DNA of 64,000 bases, from positions 1-64,000 of the forward strand of contig JAFREE010000107.1 of NCBI GenBank assembly GCA_019400425.1. The letters are read 5' to 3'. The DNA is from Hymenochaete sp. R1 (lineage: Eukaryota > Basidiomycota > Agaricomycetes > Hymenochaetales > Hymenochaetaceae). The position numbers were made by a program, and so were the translations under genes. Of this stretch, positions 34,115 to 43,685 are shown piece by piece (position 1 is the stretch's first letter; every line of letters begins with the position of its first letter). The notes beneath the pieces are model-generated. The model made no database searches. It worked only from the letters and a program-made list of their open reading frames with translations, and was not told the DNA's origin.

Positions 34115-35400
34115 ATGGCTCTTAAAGCCTTCTTGAAGCTCGTATGGGTTGCGGCCTTGCTAGTATCACTTGTTTTGGTGGACTCTGCCTCTGCTGGTAT
34201 ACTCATGAAGCGGGCTATCTCTCAAACTGTTCTAGATGACCTTGAGCGTTACATTCAGTTCGCCTCGGGGGCCGACCAGATATACTGCGCGGCGCCCGCG
34301 GGAAGCACGCTTGTGAAAATGGTAAGTCCGTCGATTTTTTTCCTTTGTTAATGCTAATCTTATGTGTCTGTAGTTCAATGAAGTGTCGACAGACACCCAA
34401 GGCTTCGTCGCCCGAGACGATAACAAGAAGGAAATTGTTGTCTCTTTTCGAGGCAGCACTGATCTGCAAGATTTTGTGACAGGTCAGCCAACTTAAAACT
34501 TGTTCAAGTCGTCCATTTCATGCAATGTATTGACAATCTCTTCGACAACAGACTTGATATTCGCGCTAATCGACTATTCGTCTCCTGGGGTGTCGGCGCC
34601 TTCAGGTGTCCAAGTGCACGCAGGCTTCATCACAGCCTACAATAGTGTCTTCTCAGTTGTCAATTCGACGGTCGCCTCTCAACTGGCATCATACCCAGAT
34701 TATTCGCTCATTTCGACAGGACACTCCCTTGGAGGAGCCTTGGCGTCCTTAGGTGGGGTCTCCCTTGCAGCAAACTTCCCAAATGTGCCTTTGCGCATGT
34801 TCACTTTTGGTCAACCCCGCACCGGTAACCCCGCTTATGCCACGTTTGCGGAGGATCTACTTGGAGTGGACAAGATCTTCAGAGGTGCGTGATACCTTCA
34901 TCGAAGAAATAAATTCTTATATCGCTATCGCCAGGTACGGAGACGTATGGTGAGTAGTGACTTATAATCTTTTGTGACGCCGGAAGGGGAGCATTTTCTA
35001 TTTTGTTAGATGGTGTCCCGACAATTCCGCCAATGGAGTGGGGCTATCGACACCAGTGAGTTTTCATGTATTGCCGGCTCTTTGGTTTTTCGCTGACATC
35101 TTTACTAAAGCGCAACGGAGTACTGGGTATCTAAAGACCCAAGTGTGTTTCGAAGGCGTTTTCATAAGAATGCACTCCTGAAACTGAAGCGCTTCTTTCA
35201 GATACCGACCCCAACAATATTATAAAATGCGACGGTGGGGAGGACCCAAGTTGTAGTGACTCGATCCCGTCTACTGGGATCAACGACGCTCATCTGAGAT
35301 ACTTCGGACAAAGTAAGCTCGTTGCTTTCGTTCTATTATTTTTGCAGGTGTTGATAAGTTTGCAGTCATCGCACTTAACGTCTCCGTGTGCGTCTCTTGA
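34115..35400 (+). CDS. Secreted class 3 lipase, tandem copy 2
   Basis: Eight exons join to 295 aa: 34115-34321, 34374-34482, 34552-34884, 34935-34949, 35010-35055, 35111-35142, 35202-35312 and 35366-35400. Exons 2 to 7 have exactly the lengths of those in lipase 1 (109, 333, 15, 46, 32, 111), so the pair is a recent tandem duplication. A signal peptide and a KR processing site precede AISQTVLDDLERYIQFASG. The nucleophile is Ser164 in TGHSLGGALASLGG. The oxyanion block is the usual FRGSTDLQDF, unlike lipase 1. GINDAHLRYFG supplies the His. All introns are GT-AG. It probably acts extracellularly on lipids or cell-wall esters. Confidence 0.91.
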
Positions 35401-35687
35401 GTAGCCCGGCGTCAAAACTGCTATGAAGTCACCTCAATACTTACTTCGAGCTGCTGTACTATATACCATTTACGACGCGGCTATACAAGCAGCCATCTAA
35501 CGATTACAGTAGCCGGAATGAACTCAGTAGGACTTGTACGTTTTATGAGTAGTGTTGTCCCAAAATCATTTATCCCGGACAACTACTTCATTATATTTTT
35601 TTTCACACGAAAGTATGCATCGATTTATGAATCGACAACGAGACCAATGGAATCAAAAAAGGGAGAAAACAGGTTATGAGCCTTGAA

Positions 35688-35791
35688 TGCACCAAGCAAG
35701 ACTCGAACTTGCGACTTCGAGATTACACTTCCTTTCAGAAGCTCATGTAAACTATGAGACTCGCACTCTAACCAACTGAGTTATTGGTGCA
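35688..35791 (-). tRNA. tRNA-Met (CAT), elongator, with intron
   Basis: On the minus strand the sequence folds as a complete cloverleaf. The acceptor stem TGCACCA pairs with TGGTGCA. The D arm is ACTC/GAGT around AGTTGGTTA. The anticodon loop is CTCATAA, and the T arm is GCAAG-TTCGAGT-CTTGC. The 5' half is 35791-35753, a 29-nt intron lies at 35752-35724 after position 37, and the 3' half is 35723-35688. The mature length is 75 nt before CCA addition. The intron contains ATGAG, complementary to CTCAT of the anticodon loop, as expected for the pre-tRNA fold. The T-T opposition closing the anticodon loop also occurs in yeast elongator tRNA-Met. Initiator features are absent. Confidence 0.93.
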
Positions 35792-36631
35792 TATTGAACC
35801 ATGTGCTTAGCCATGCTATAGCAGCTTGTCGGTAGTCCGTCCACCTTTGTACCCATTCATCCCCCCCCCCCCCCCAAACATGAACATCAGAAGCAGAACG
35901 AGTCGCTTCTGCTCATTTCCCTAAACAGTTTCTCTACTACGGCGCAAACTGCTCAAGGTGATCCATCAGCTTTCTGTCCGATCAAAATCTCTCGATAGAA
36001 GTGCTTCTGCGAGTGTACTTCTGCGCATCTTTAATACTAATATTAATAAGATGTACGTGTGAGGTATCGATGATAGGCGCCCTTCGTATTGAGGGGATTT
36101 GATTATCTGTCTCCGAGATAACCTAGGAGTCGAGAGCAAGAGCGGGCCGCCGGAGGACTATCTTTAGCGTTTGTTTTCGTCGGCGTGGCTTACAGTAGGA
36201 AGCTTGAGAAATGAATTGTAGGGATGCAGTTGTACTGCAAGAATTGGCTTTTGCACTCCGGATTCTTTTCCGATAGTTTTCTGTAAATGTTTCCAAGAAC
36301 AAACAATCGTGCGCCTGGGGAAGAAGCGAACGATATAGTACACGAGCGCGGTCGTGATGGGCAGCTTGAGAGTGGTTTCACTTCTAAGAAAGGCAGGAAC
36401 AAATATTAATTAAAATAAAATGAGCGTACAGTACATGCTTGTGATATGAATGTCCTCCTTGTAATTCCGATGCTTGTGTTAACGAAGTACAGAAAAATGG
36501 AAATGGCAAAGCGATGAGAGTGTTTGAGGAAGGTTCAAGAGATTAAAGCTCACAACATATTGGATGGAAATTACAGCAGAAGGTTCCCAGAAAGCACAGT
36601 GAAAAAAAGGGTATTCGTATCGTTCAAATCG
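35792..36631. other. Intergenic region after tRNA
   Basis: No gene is supported. It contains a 15-base C tract at 35861-35875 and the 3' flank of the membrane protein gene. A minus-strand ORF at 36190-36402 lacks features. Confidence 0.45.
35861..35875. repeat. Poly-C tract (15 C)
   Basis: An uninterrupted run of 15 C about 70 bases from the tRNA gene and 460 bases after lipase 2. It mirrors the 15-G tract before lipase 1 in inverted orientation. Confidence 0.85.
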
Positions 36632-37770
36632 TTATTCGGATGCCGAGGGGCTAATGAAGATAATTGTCAGATGCTGAGACAGAGTTTGAAGCAGGTTGTA
36701 CATACCTCGTCTGCTTTTCCTCGTCCCGACCTGCCCTCGTATGAGCCCCCAAATCTTCAATTGGCATTCCTTCGCGGTCCAGGCTTACAACACCGCCATT
36801 TCCTGTCCTAGACGGGAAGAATCGCATCCGCAACAACCTCACGAACGTAAATAGCGGGCCAACCAGCAAGATTGTAGCAGAAATTTGACCAAAGGTCCAT
36901 AAACTCTCCGATTGACGGACCGTGCTGTCGGTGTTTGTCAAGAGGAGTGATTCGATGGACCAGATGGAAAGAGCAAGGGCTCCAAGGTTGAAGATAGTCA
37001 CGAAAATGAGGGTTCGAAGAGTGGAAGGAAGATGCTTGTTTATTCGATAACGTAGCTTATTGGGTATTCCGTGACGGTTAAAGAAGGTCGTGATGGCATA
37101 AAAAAGGGAGGTGAGGGCGGCGAGCAAAAACAAGACACCCCACACAGAGTCTAACATGAAATACGTGAGCATGAAGCACGCAACGATACAACGTTCTGGG
37201 CGCTCACATAGCACAATAATAAATATTCTTAACCATCCTAAAGGATTGACCGACTTTCCGAGAACAACAATCTTCATAGACCCGTTCAATGAATGACAAT
37301 CACTCGGCCCGAACGTCGGCGCTGTCGACCATATCCACAGCCCAAAGCTTAAAGAGTAAACCGCTGTTAGTGCTGAACCAAAGATACACGAAATAGGCGT
37401 CGTACCCGACAAACAGAAACCCATGAAAATGTGTAGCCAGCAGAATTTCGGGTGGCATCGCATCACCCCTCCAATGGAGGAATATATACGGCCAGCTCAT
37501 CGCAAACACAGGGAATGCCAACCACGTAACGATGAACGCATGGAACAGCGTCAACCCCGACCGTTGAGCTATAGCAGCAAACTGGAGACCGAGCGAAGTG
37601 ACAAGGACGGCCCACCATGCGTCAAAGGAGCGCACGGCTGGGGTGAATGCAATGGTGAATATGGCAAGAAAGAGCTGGGAGTAGGTCGCGATGCGGGTGC
37701 CGATGCCTTCGATGTCGGGACGCGCTGGCAGAGTGCCGTTCACGCATTGCGTCGGGGCGATGGTGGTCAT
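36632..37770 (-). CDS. Multi-pass membrane protein, unknown
   Basis: Four exons give 322 aa: 37770-37406, 37347-37208, 37150-36706 and 36650-36632. The second intron (57 nt, GTGAGC to TTAG) is stop-free and a multiple of three, so it could also be retained, adding 19 residues. The other introns carry clear branch points (CACTAAC, TCTGACA). At least six hydrophobic helices are visible, beginning IATYSQLFLAIFTIAFTPAV and including AWWAVLVTSLGLQF, SVWGVLFLLAALTSLFYAIT, LRTLIFVTIFNLGALALSIW and FGQISATILLVGPLFTFVRL. There is no signal peptide and no transporter or enzyme motif. The short cytoplasmic-type tail is acidic and Ser-rich. Family and function are not recognised; membrane localisation is the only safe inference. 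Confidence 0.75.
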
Positions 37771-38152
37771 GTTGGTCGTTGGTTGAGGAGCAGACGGGCG
37801 TGGGGGTCAGCATGAGCGCCCAGCGCCGGTGTCGCTGTCAGAGTCCGGACCAGTTGACGGTGGAGGTCCAGGAGATGGTGGTGATCATTTTGGAGCGCCC
37901 AAAGTGGATTCCTTCGCCTTCGGAGGCTTTTTCTCCATTCCACTCTCTCTCCTGTTTTGGGTCATCACGAGATCTCTCATATATTCTCAGATACAACTAC
38001 AGTACATTCAAATTCCCAAGAAATATGACTAGCTTAAAGTAAACGAAAATGAACAGTACGTATAATACTTAAACTTCACAGGCGAGCGTTGTAGCGTTAG
38101 ATCAGACACAACATGACGAATGCAGGAACAAAGGGAGATGATATACACATTG
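37771..38152. other. Intergenic spacer
   Basis: About 380 bases: promoter of the membrane protein gene (minus) and 3' flank of the next minus-strand gene. No separate feature was seen. Confidence 0.5.
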
Positions 38153-39513
38153 CTAGGTCTTCACGATGAAGAACCGGGAACAGAATAACATAAGCGGATC
38201 CATGTTTGAAAGCTCCTGCCATGGCCTCCAAATCAAGACTTCAGCACCCTCCATAAGACATTCGCCATTACTAAAGGTCGTGCTGATATGTCCCTTGCCA
38301 TCGTCGCACGAGAACAATATCTGTTTCTCACTCCCAGCTTCTCCCTCTCCCACCCTACATACACATAAAACCGACTTTATCGCTCCTAGGAACCTTGAAT
38401 GGATCTTCGCTATGCGTGTGACGTGGATGACACGAACAACTCGGACATGCAAATCAGCATGCAATCGGAATCGTGATGATGCTCGAGGTTCCATTTCCTT
38501 CTGCCAAAGTGTCAAAGCCGTAGAGGATCGTCGAAAAAGTTGCTGAGCTCGTTCAGCGAGGCCACCTCTAGCAATTCACACATAAGTATTTGTCGAAAGT
38601 GCGGAACCGAGGGTAGAACGAATACGTACCTTACGAAACGCCCTCGCCGACGGTCTCCTTTCTCTGGACTCACAAGTAAACCCCTCTGGAGCTCTAGTAC
38701 CTCACCGACTGGTTCCACTTCTGCCACCATTTCTACCACCGGCATGTCCAGCTCCGACACTTTTCCCATCTTGCCCCTATCTTTCGCACTAAGATCGAAT
38801 TTCGGCGCCGGCAGTCTTTTGAAATTTGGGCTATCTGCGGCCGCGGCGGAGGGACCTCCAACGACAGGTGATATGGCGTGTGGGATAATGTATGCGTTGA
38901 AAGGCAATACTTTACGCGCTGGGGTTGTAAGTTCTGTCTCGGAGGTGCGAAAATCTGGCGGACGGAGACGTGACTTCAAGGGTGTTGTCATCGTCTCATC
39001 GCTGACGTTCCTCTCCTCTTGCATTTCTGATCGCAACATTTCTTTTCCGGGACTGATATTCACAAGATCGGAAACGAGAAACTTGAGGCCAGGTGGCTTG
39101 AGGGCACGATATGATTTCGGGCGAGATAGGGCGGGCCTCGGTTCGGTTAACATCTCTGAGTTCCGTGCCCGCAGTTGCTTCGGAGCGTCGACGACATCTT
39201 GAAAGACAGAAAGGTCTTTTTGGATATCGAAGACGCGTGCAGATGCTGAAGTGGGCTTTGTTTTGCCCGCTTTCGGTGTCCCGTTCGCAGTAGAAAGAAA
39301 GTCACTGTCGAAGAATGGGTTGGCTGGAGGGCGAACTCTTGGAATGGATCGACTATCAGCGCTTTTAGGTTTCAGGTGCTCGTTGACTCTGGGTCTTTTC
39401 TGTAGTTGTTAACGAGTAAGAATCAGTCATTCTTGGGATATATTGCCGCTCTAACTTACGAACACCGTCCCTTCACCAAACTCAGGCGGTCGTTTGATGG
39501 ATGAGTCAGGCAT
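38153..39513 (-). CDS. Unknown 412-aa protein
   Basis: Three exons join to 412 aa: 39513-39460, 39399-38630 and 38567-38153. The start is MPDSSIKRPPEFGEGTVFK. Residues 1 to about 190 are basic, Pro/Ser-rich and look disordered. KFLVSDLVNISPGKEMLRSE and a mid-region with PEKGDRRRGRFVRGG follow. The C-terminal 130 residues look folded and beta-rich (HADLHVRVVRVIHVTRIA, SVLCVCRVG, GAEVLIWRPWQEL), which recalls a small beta-barrel, but I cannot name a family. A 42-nt stretch with GTATGT to CAG in the last exon could be a very short retained intron and would remove 14 residues. A nuclear role is possible from the basic N-terminus, without direct evidence. Confidence 0.68.
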
Positions 39514-41019
39514 GGTAAGATATCTCGTTTACTATCACGAGCATATCTGTCGTTCTGATCGCAAATTTGTCGGTAGCCAGATGCAAATGTAGCACCGAAA
39601 TCAATGATAGTTCATGGTGGTGGTTGGTGAGTGGATTTTACGCGAGGCCGTAAGCTTGAGGAAGTCACGTAATTTGACATGGTGTGGCACGTGTCCTATT
39701 CTCACGAATATCGACAGACTGACACGGCGGTTCGACAGTTTTGCGTTGTTACTTCGACTTTGCCGGTGCCTTCCGTGTCGAATCCCACTCACATTTCGAC
39801 CGTGCATCGACATTTCAGAGACACCCTCTCATGCAAACTGAATACTTATATGATACCTCAGTTACTACCAGCAGGTGCAGCCTTACCGAATGCTATGGTT
39901 GCCAGGTACGTTAGCAACTCCAAGTAAGTTTTGCTAAGCATGCTTTCGACTCAACGCGGAGAAAACCTGAGGGCGATAGGTCCTGGGACTCTCGGCATCA
40001 ACCATATTACGGACCAGCTTCATTTCTTGAGAGCTTTTGCGGCATCCTTGTGCGTGGTCGATGTCCATGACTTAGTAAAGATAGGGCGTGTTGATTGCTT
40101 GCAAGTATTGCCAGTGACGTCACTTTCCGTCGTAGGAATGCGGATGAAGGCGATATGGTATGATGCACAGGATCTATGATGTCTGTGGCGGCTCGGGGTG
40201 GGGGCCCGCACCAGTGCGGGTGGTTTACTGATAAGTGGCTGGTGTGAAAGTTTTTATCCTCGAAAGCTTCGATCGGTTTTGGGGGACACCGCGTCCTAGA
40301 GGGTTGCGGTCATTTTCTGTTAATAGGATCAGTGCCATCTATCGCGGTCTTGCAAAGTTGATCTACAGCGTGATGCATGAAGGTGACAAAGCATTCTATC
40401 CAGCCATTTTCTTCTACGTCCTCGGGGGAGCAGAGCTCCTAGTGATCCCTGGTACTTGGATGATTTTCCGCTTGAAGGAGTTACAGGATCGATCTGGCGA
40501 AAGCAAACCCAGCTTACCTTCGAGAAACTCTAACATTGCATTTGAGTCCTTTGCCACGATACTATCAACGACAAACTTTGGATCTGGCTGCAGCTGACGG
40601 CGTGTGGGCATTAAATCATACGCTTATGCATTATTGACGTGGATGAAGCCACTGTTTAGAGCTTTAAACCTGTTCACATGTTTCGCAAATGCAGTGGACG
40701 AAGTGAAACGTTTCATTTGTTGGCGCTAGGTCGGTGAGGGAAAATGATTGTTGATGGATGAGAATTGATTTCGTTGTGCTATTTTTTTCGGAGCAAGTCG
40801 AAATCCAGCTCTTTCAAGTTCTTATTAAAGTTCACTTTTTTATGTTCTTAAACACAACTAGACCCATGTACAAATGACAACTCCCTCAACGCGATAGTCT
40901 ATGCATCAAATTTATTTTTTTCCGTCGTTATCATGAAACGCTCAGAATCGACTTTACATAAAAAAGCAGTTTATATATTACAGCCAAAAGAAGACTGTGA
41001 GTGTTCGGTTGGACTGTAT
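39514..41019. other. Intergenic region with one orphan ORF
   Basis: About 1.5 kb. The only ORF of interest (plus, 40235-40597) lacks an ATG at its start. It contains a hydrophobic run near KAFYPAIFFYVLGGAELLVI and could be a remnant exon of a membrane protein. No partner exon was found. The right end is the 3' flank of the intronless gene. Confidence 0.4.
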
Positions 41020-42288
41020 TTACTCTGCCTTGTCCTTCTTAGCCATAATTTCCGTCCAAAAGTCCCGCATTTCCTTTATCTTGGAAATACGATCACACAC
41101 TTCTTGTCGTTTCGCTGAAACAGAAAAGTCGGCGTCGGCACTCCTAAGTTGACGAGCAACTTTCCTCCTGTAGTATTCCTTCATTGTCTGACTCTCTACA
41201 TCTCCTTCATTCAGGGCTGCTATGGCATCATCGAGGATTTGCATCTGCCGGTCAAGTTTACTGCGATGCTCGTCGAAGAGATCAAAGACGTCGACTTCGA
41301 AATCGTTACGTTTAAGGTAACGACTCATCAATCCGCTACGACGACCCCTCACATCATCTCTGAAATTCTTTACGTGCTCACTACTGCCTTCGTCTTTCCG
41401 ATTTTTCAGAATGCCCTTTACGTCTTTGAGAGCTTGGCCTGTGGCGACATAACGATCATATGAATCTTCAAGGTACACCATGAGATCTCTATACTCTGGA
41501 ATCCTCGGGTTGAAGCAAGGCCGACTAATAATTTCGAGGAGAAAGTGATCCGAAGGGAGGTTAGCAGCGATTCCCTCGAGTTTATTGACAGCTTTTGGCG
41601 TATTTCTGGTGAAGCCTTTGCTGGGAGTGAAGAAGAGAAACATCTCGTTCCATTTGGCGTGAGTCCGGACAGCTTCGCGGAATTCTTCGTCTAGAGGTTG
41701 TAGACGGGAGAGAATATTCCTTTGCTGTATCTCTGTTGCAGCCAAAGATGGGGCCGCAGACGTCAACGATTCGAAGTCATCCTCAAGAGGCATGATCTTG
41801 CTCTCTACGGTATCTATAATAGACTCCAAATCCGTAAGATGCTTGGATTCCCAGTCGTTATCCAACCGTTTCCGAACTTGGACTTTCCTGTTCTTAAGTA
41901 TATCCTGAAGTTTCTCCTTCATATTGTCACAGACGGTCTGACGCGAAGCTGAAAGAAATCGCGTTGAGACCAGTCCACCAATAAGGTCTGCTATACCCTT
42001 CAACTGAAGGTAGTGTCCCTCGACCAACGATGCCGGGTCTAGATCATGGGCGGTCGACGCGGCCTTGAATTCAAAGTCCTGGATCAAGGTAAGAAAGGCA
42101 TTGTCTCCAGTACCCTCCGTTTCTCCTTCCGGCAGCTGTTTCGCTTGCTCAATGTACTCCCGTATATACACTTCGATTTCTTTCCGCTCTTTGCGTTTCT
42201 TCTGAGCGCTTCCGCTGCCCTCGCGCTGCCCAGTCGGGTCAATAGGAGGACTATCGATAGGGCGTTTGGAGCGACCTGAGTTAGACAT
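41020..42288 (-). CDS. Intronless helical protein, unknown
   Basis: A single uninterrupted frame of 422 aa starting MSNSGRSKRPIDSPPIDP. The N-terminus is basic with a nuclear-localisation-like run KKRKERKE near residue 35. The rest is almost wholly alpha-helical and charged, with heptad-like segments (KEKLQDILKNRKVQVRKRLD, RSKLDRQMQILDDAIAALNE) and a FFTPSKGFTRNTPKAVNKLE loop. There are no signal peptide, membrane segment or catalytic motif. It is the only long intronless gene among intron-rich neighbours, and the repeat cluster at 42449-42600 lies just upstream. This could mean a retrocopy, a young lineage-specific gene or a domesticated element. I do not recognise it as any transposase. Confidence 0.72.
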   Translation of the reverse strand: MSNSGRSKRPIDSPPIDPTGQREGSGSAQKKRKERKEIEVYIREYIEQAKQLPEGETEGTGDNAFLTLIQDFEFKAASTAHDLDPASLVEGHYLQLKGIADLIGGLVSTRFLSASRQTVCDNMKEKLQDILKNRKVQVRKRLDNDWESKHLTDLESIIDTVESKIMPLEDDFESLTSAAPSLAATEIQQRNILSRLQPLDEEFREAVRTHAKWNEMFLFFTPSKGFTRNTPKAVNKLEGIAANLPSDHFLLEIISRPCFNPRIPEYRDLMVYLEDSYDRYVATGQALKDVKGILKNRKDEGSSEHVKNFRDDVRGRRSGLMSRYLKRNDFEVDVFDLFDEHRSKLDRQMQILDDAIAALNEGDVESQTMKEYYRRKVARQLRSADADFSVSAKRQEVCDRISKIKEMRDFWTEIMAKKDKAE

Positions 42289-42897
42289 GGCTAGGAAAGG
42301 AATGACAAAGACCAAGAGTCACCCGGCTGCTGAGACGCTTGATGGAAGAGGTTTGGAGGTCGTGAATTGAAGAAGAGAAGAAAGAGAGAAATGGGGGGTA
42401 CGACAGTTATAAAGGGCTCTTTGCGCTGTCGATACGCCAAGTAGTGATGTTTGCGGAAATTTTCCGCATCCTGCGGAAATCCTACAACCTCTTCCGCATC
42501 CGGCGGAAATACAGTATTTCCGCCGGAAGAGTCGACTTAAGGGAGCTCTTCCGCATCCGCAAAAAAAATTCCGGCGCATCCGCATTCCGCACTTGACAGT
42601 ATCTGATACGAGAGCTTTGACGCATCCTGGTTAGCCATTACACTGAATTTGAAGAGGAGCGACGTACCCACCTGGATTGGGCCTAAGATGGTGACCGTGA
42701 GTGCGGGGAGCACGTTGATGCCTGTGCTGCAGGACCGACTGTTGCCAAATGAGCAGCACTCCGATACGCTCCAACACCAACATCCTCAACTAAACGAGCA
42801 GCGGTGGTCATTGTAGCACAATCGGTAAGCACCGACAAATGTAGTTACTGAAAAGCATGTAAGTAATGAGCATCGACTGGCGTCATACATTATTTCA
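42289..42897. other. Intergenic region with repeats and possible remnant
   Basis: This holds the GCGGAAA/TTTCCGC cluster (listed separately). On the minus strand, about 42683-42817, a frame reads TTAARLVEDVGVGAYRSAAH and soon hits a stop. The stretch looks protein-like and could be a decayed exon of a helical protein, possibly ferritin-like, but the evidence is weak. Confidence 0.35.
42449..42600. repeat. GCGGAAA/TTTCCGC direct and inverted repeat cluster
   Basis: About ten copies of a short unit related to TTCCGCATCC and its complement GCGGAAAT occur within 150 bases, in both orientations. One near-perfect palindrome pairs GGCGGAAATACAG with TATTTCCGCC at 42502-42524. The units could form several hairpins. 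Likely explanations are the end of a small non-autonomous DNA element or a regulatory array. The cluster lies upstream of the intronless gene, within its probable promoter. Confidence 0.7.
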
Positions 42898-43203
42898 TCA
42901 GAAGAAACGCACCTGCTGAGCACCTTTCAACACATCGTTCGCCGCACCGTCGATGTGAATCTTAGACTGCGGTGTAGGCAAGTAATTCCTCGAGTCCGTA
43001 GACTTGACCATATTCAACGCGGGTGGTGTTGCCTCCGCCTCTTCGATCATCCCCTCACCCGCACTCGCGCTCTTTTCCCGTCTCGAAGCAACCGTAGGCG
43101 AGTCTGTCGACGGGCGGCGTGAACTTAGACTTGCGACGGAGGATTCGGGCGCGCTAATACCATCCTCAAACATCTTTCGGAATTTGTCCAAGATCGATAC
43201 CAT
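42898..43203 (-). CDS. Small unknown protein
   Basis: The frame starts MVSILDKFRKMFEDGISAPE and is Ser/Pro-rich and basic after a short amphipathic helix. Read through, it gives 101 aa ending VRFF. A good donor (GTGCGT at 42912) follows residue 97, and the next acceptor (TTTTCAG) leads straight into TAA, so a spliced form would encode 97 aa ending KGAQQ. No family is recognised. A conserved-looking amphipathic N-terminus and a Ser-rich tail suggest a small regulatory or membrane-associated protein, without proof. Confidence 0.5.
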   Translation of the reverse strand: MVSILDKFRKMFEDGISAPESSVASLSSRRPSTDSPTVASRREKSASAGEGMIEEAEATPPALNMVKSTDSRNYLPTPQSKIHIDGAANDVLKGAQQVRFF

Positions 43204-43685
43204 CGTTTCTTTCTGCTATTCCGATCGCGCTTCGGCTTCGGCTTCCGCGCACATCACTAACGCCAAGCAAGCAAAGTCCAGGGTCTGACGTCACCAAAGT
43301 GCATTCTGCATGTGATGGCTCAAGCACATCAGGAGATGAGCATGTCAATTTGGACCTTCATGAATGTCATTTCGTCGAACAAAGGCTCTTCTTAACTGTC
43401 CAAGTTGATCAGCAGAAGAGCGGAGTTACACTCAAAATCTGCGAAGAACGTACTTTTTCTTTACTATCTCCAGAGCCATACAGCTCAAACTGGCCACGTT
43501 AAACATTTTACTTCATCCTCGTCACAGAAGTTCTTAAGTTAATGAGCCTGGCTTTCTTTCATTGATGGTTAGGGAATTTTCAATAGTGTGCAAGTACTCA
43601 GGCATATTCGACGAGTTTTGAGCGATTACAGTTGATAATGATCACATTTTACAAATATAACTACCACTTGCACGTTGATGTGGTC
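43204..43685. other. Intergenic spacer
   Basis: About 480 bases holding the promoter of the small protein gene and the 3' flank of the aldo-keto reductase. No other feature was seen. Confidence 0.5.

Noticed and set aside
38540..39202. Plus-strand ORF of 220 codons
   Set aside because: It is antisense to the second exon of the unknown 412-aa protein, whose splice sites and continuing frame support the minus strand.
42683..42817. Possible ferritin-like exon remnant on the minus strand
   Set aside because: Only about 25 residues look protein-like before a stop, and downstream frames do not continue the family, so I did not call a pseudogene.
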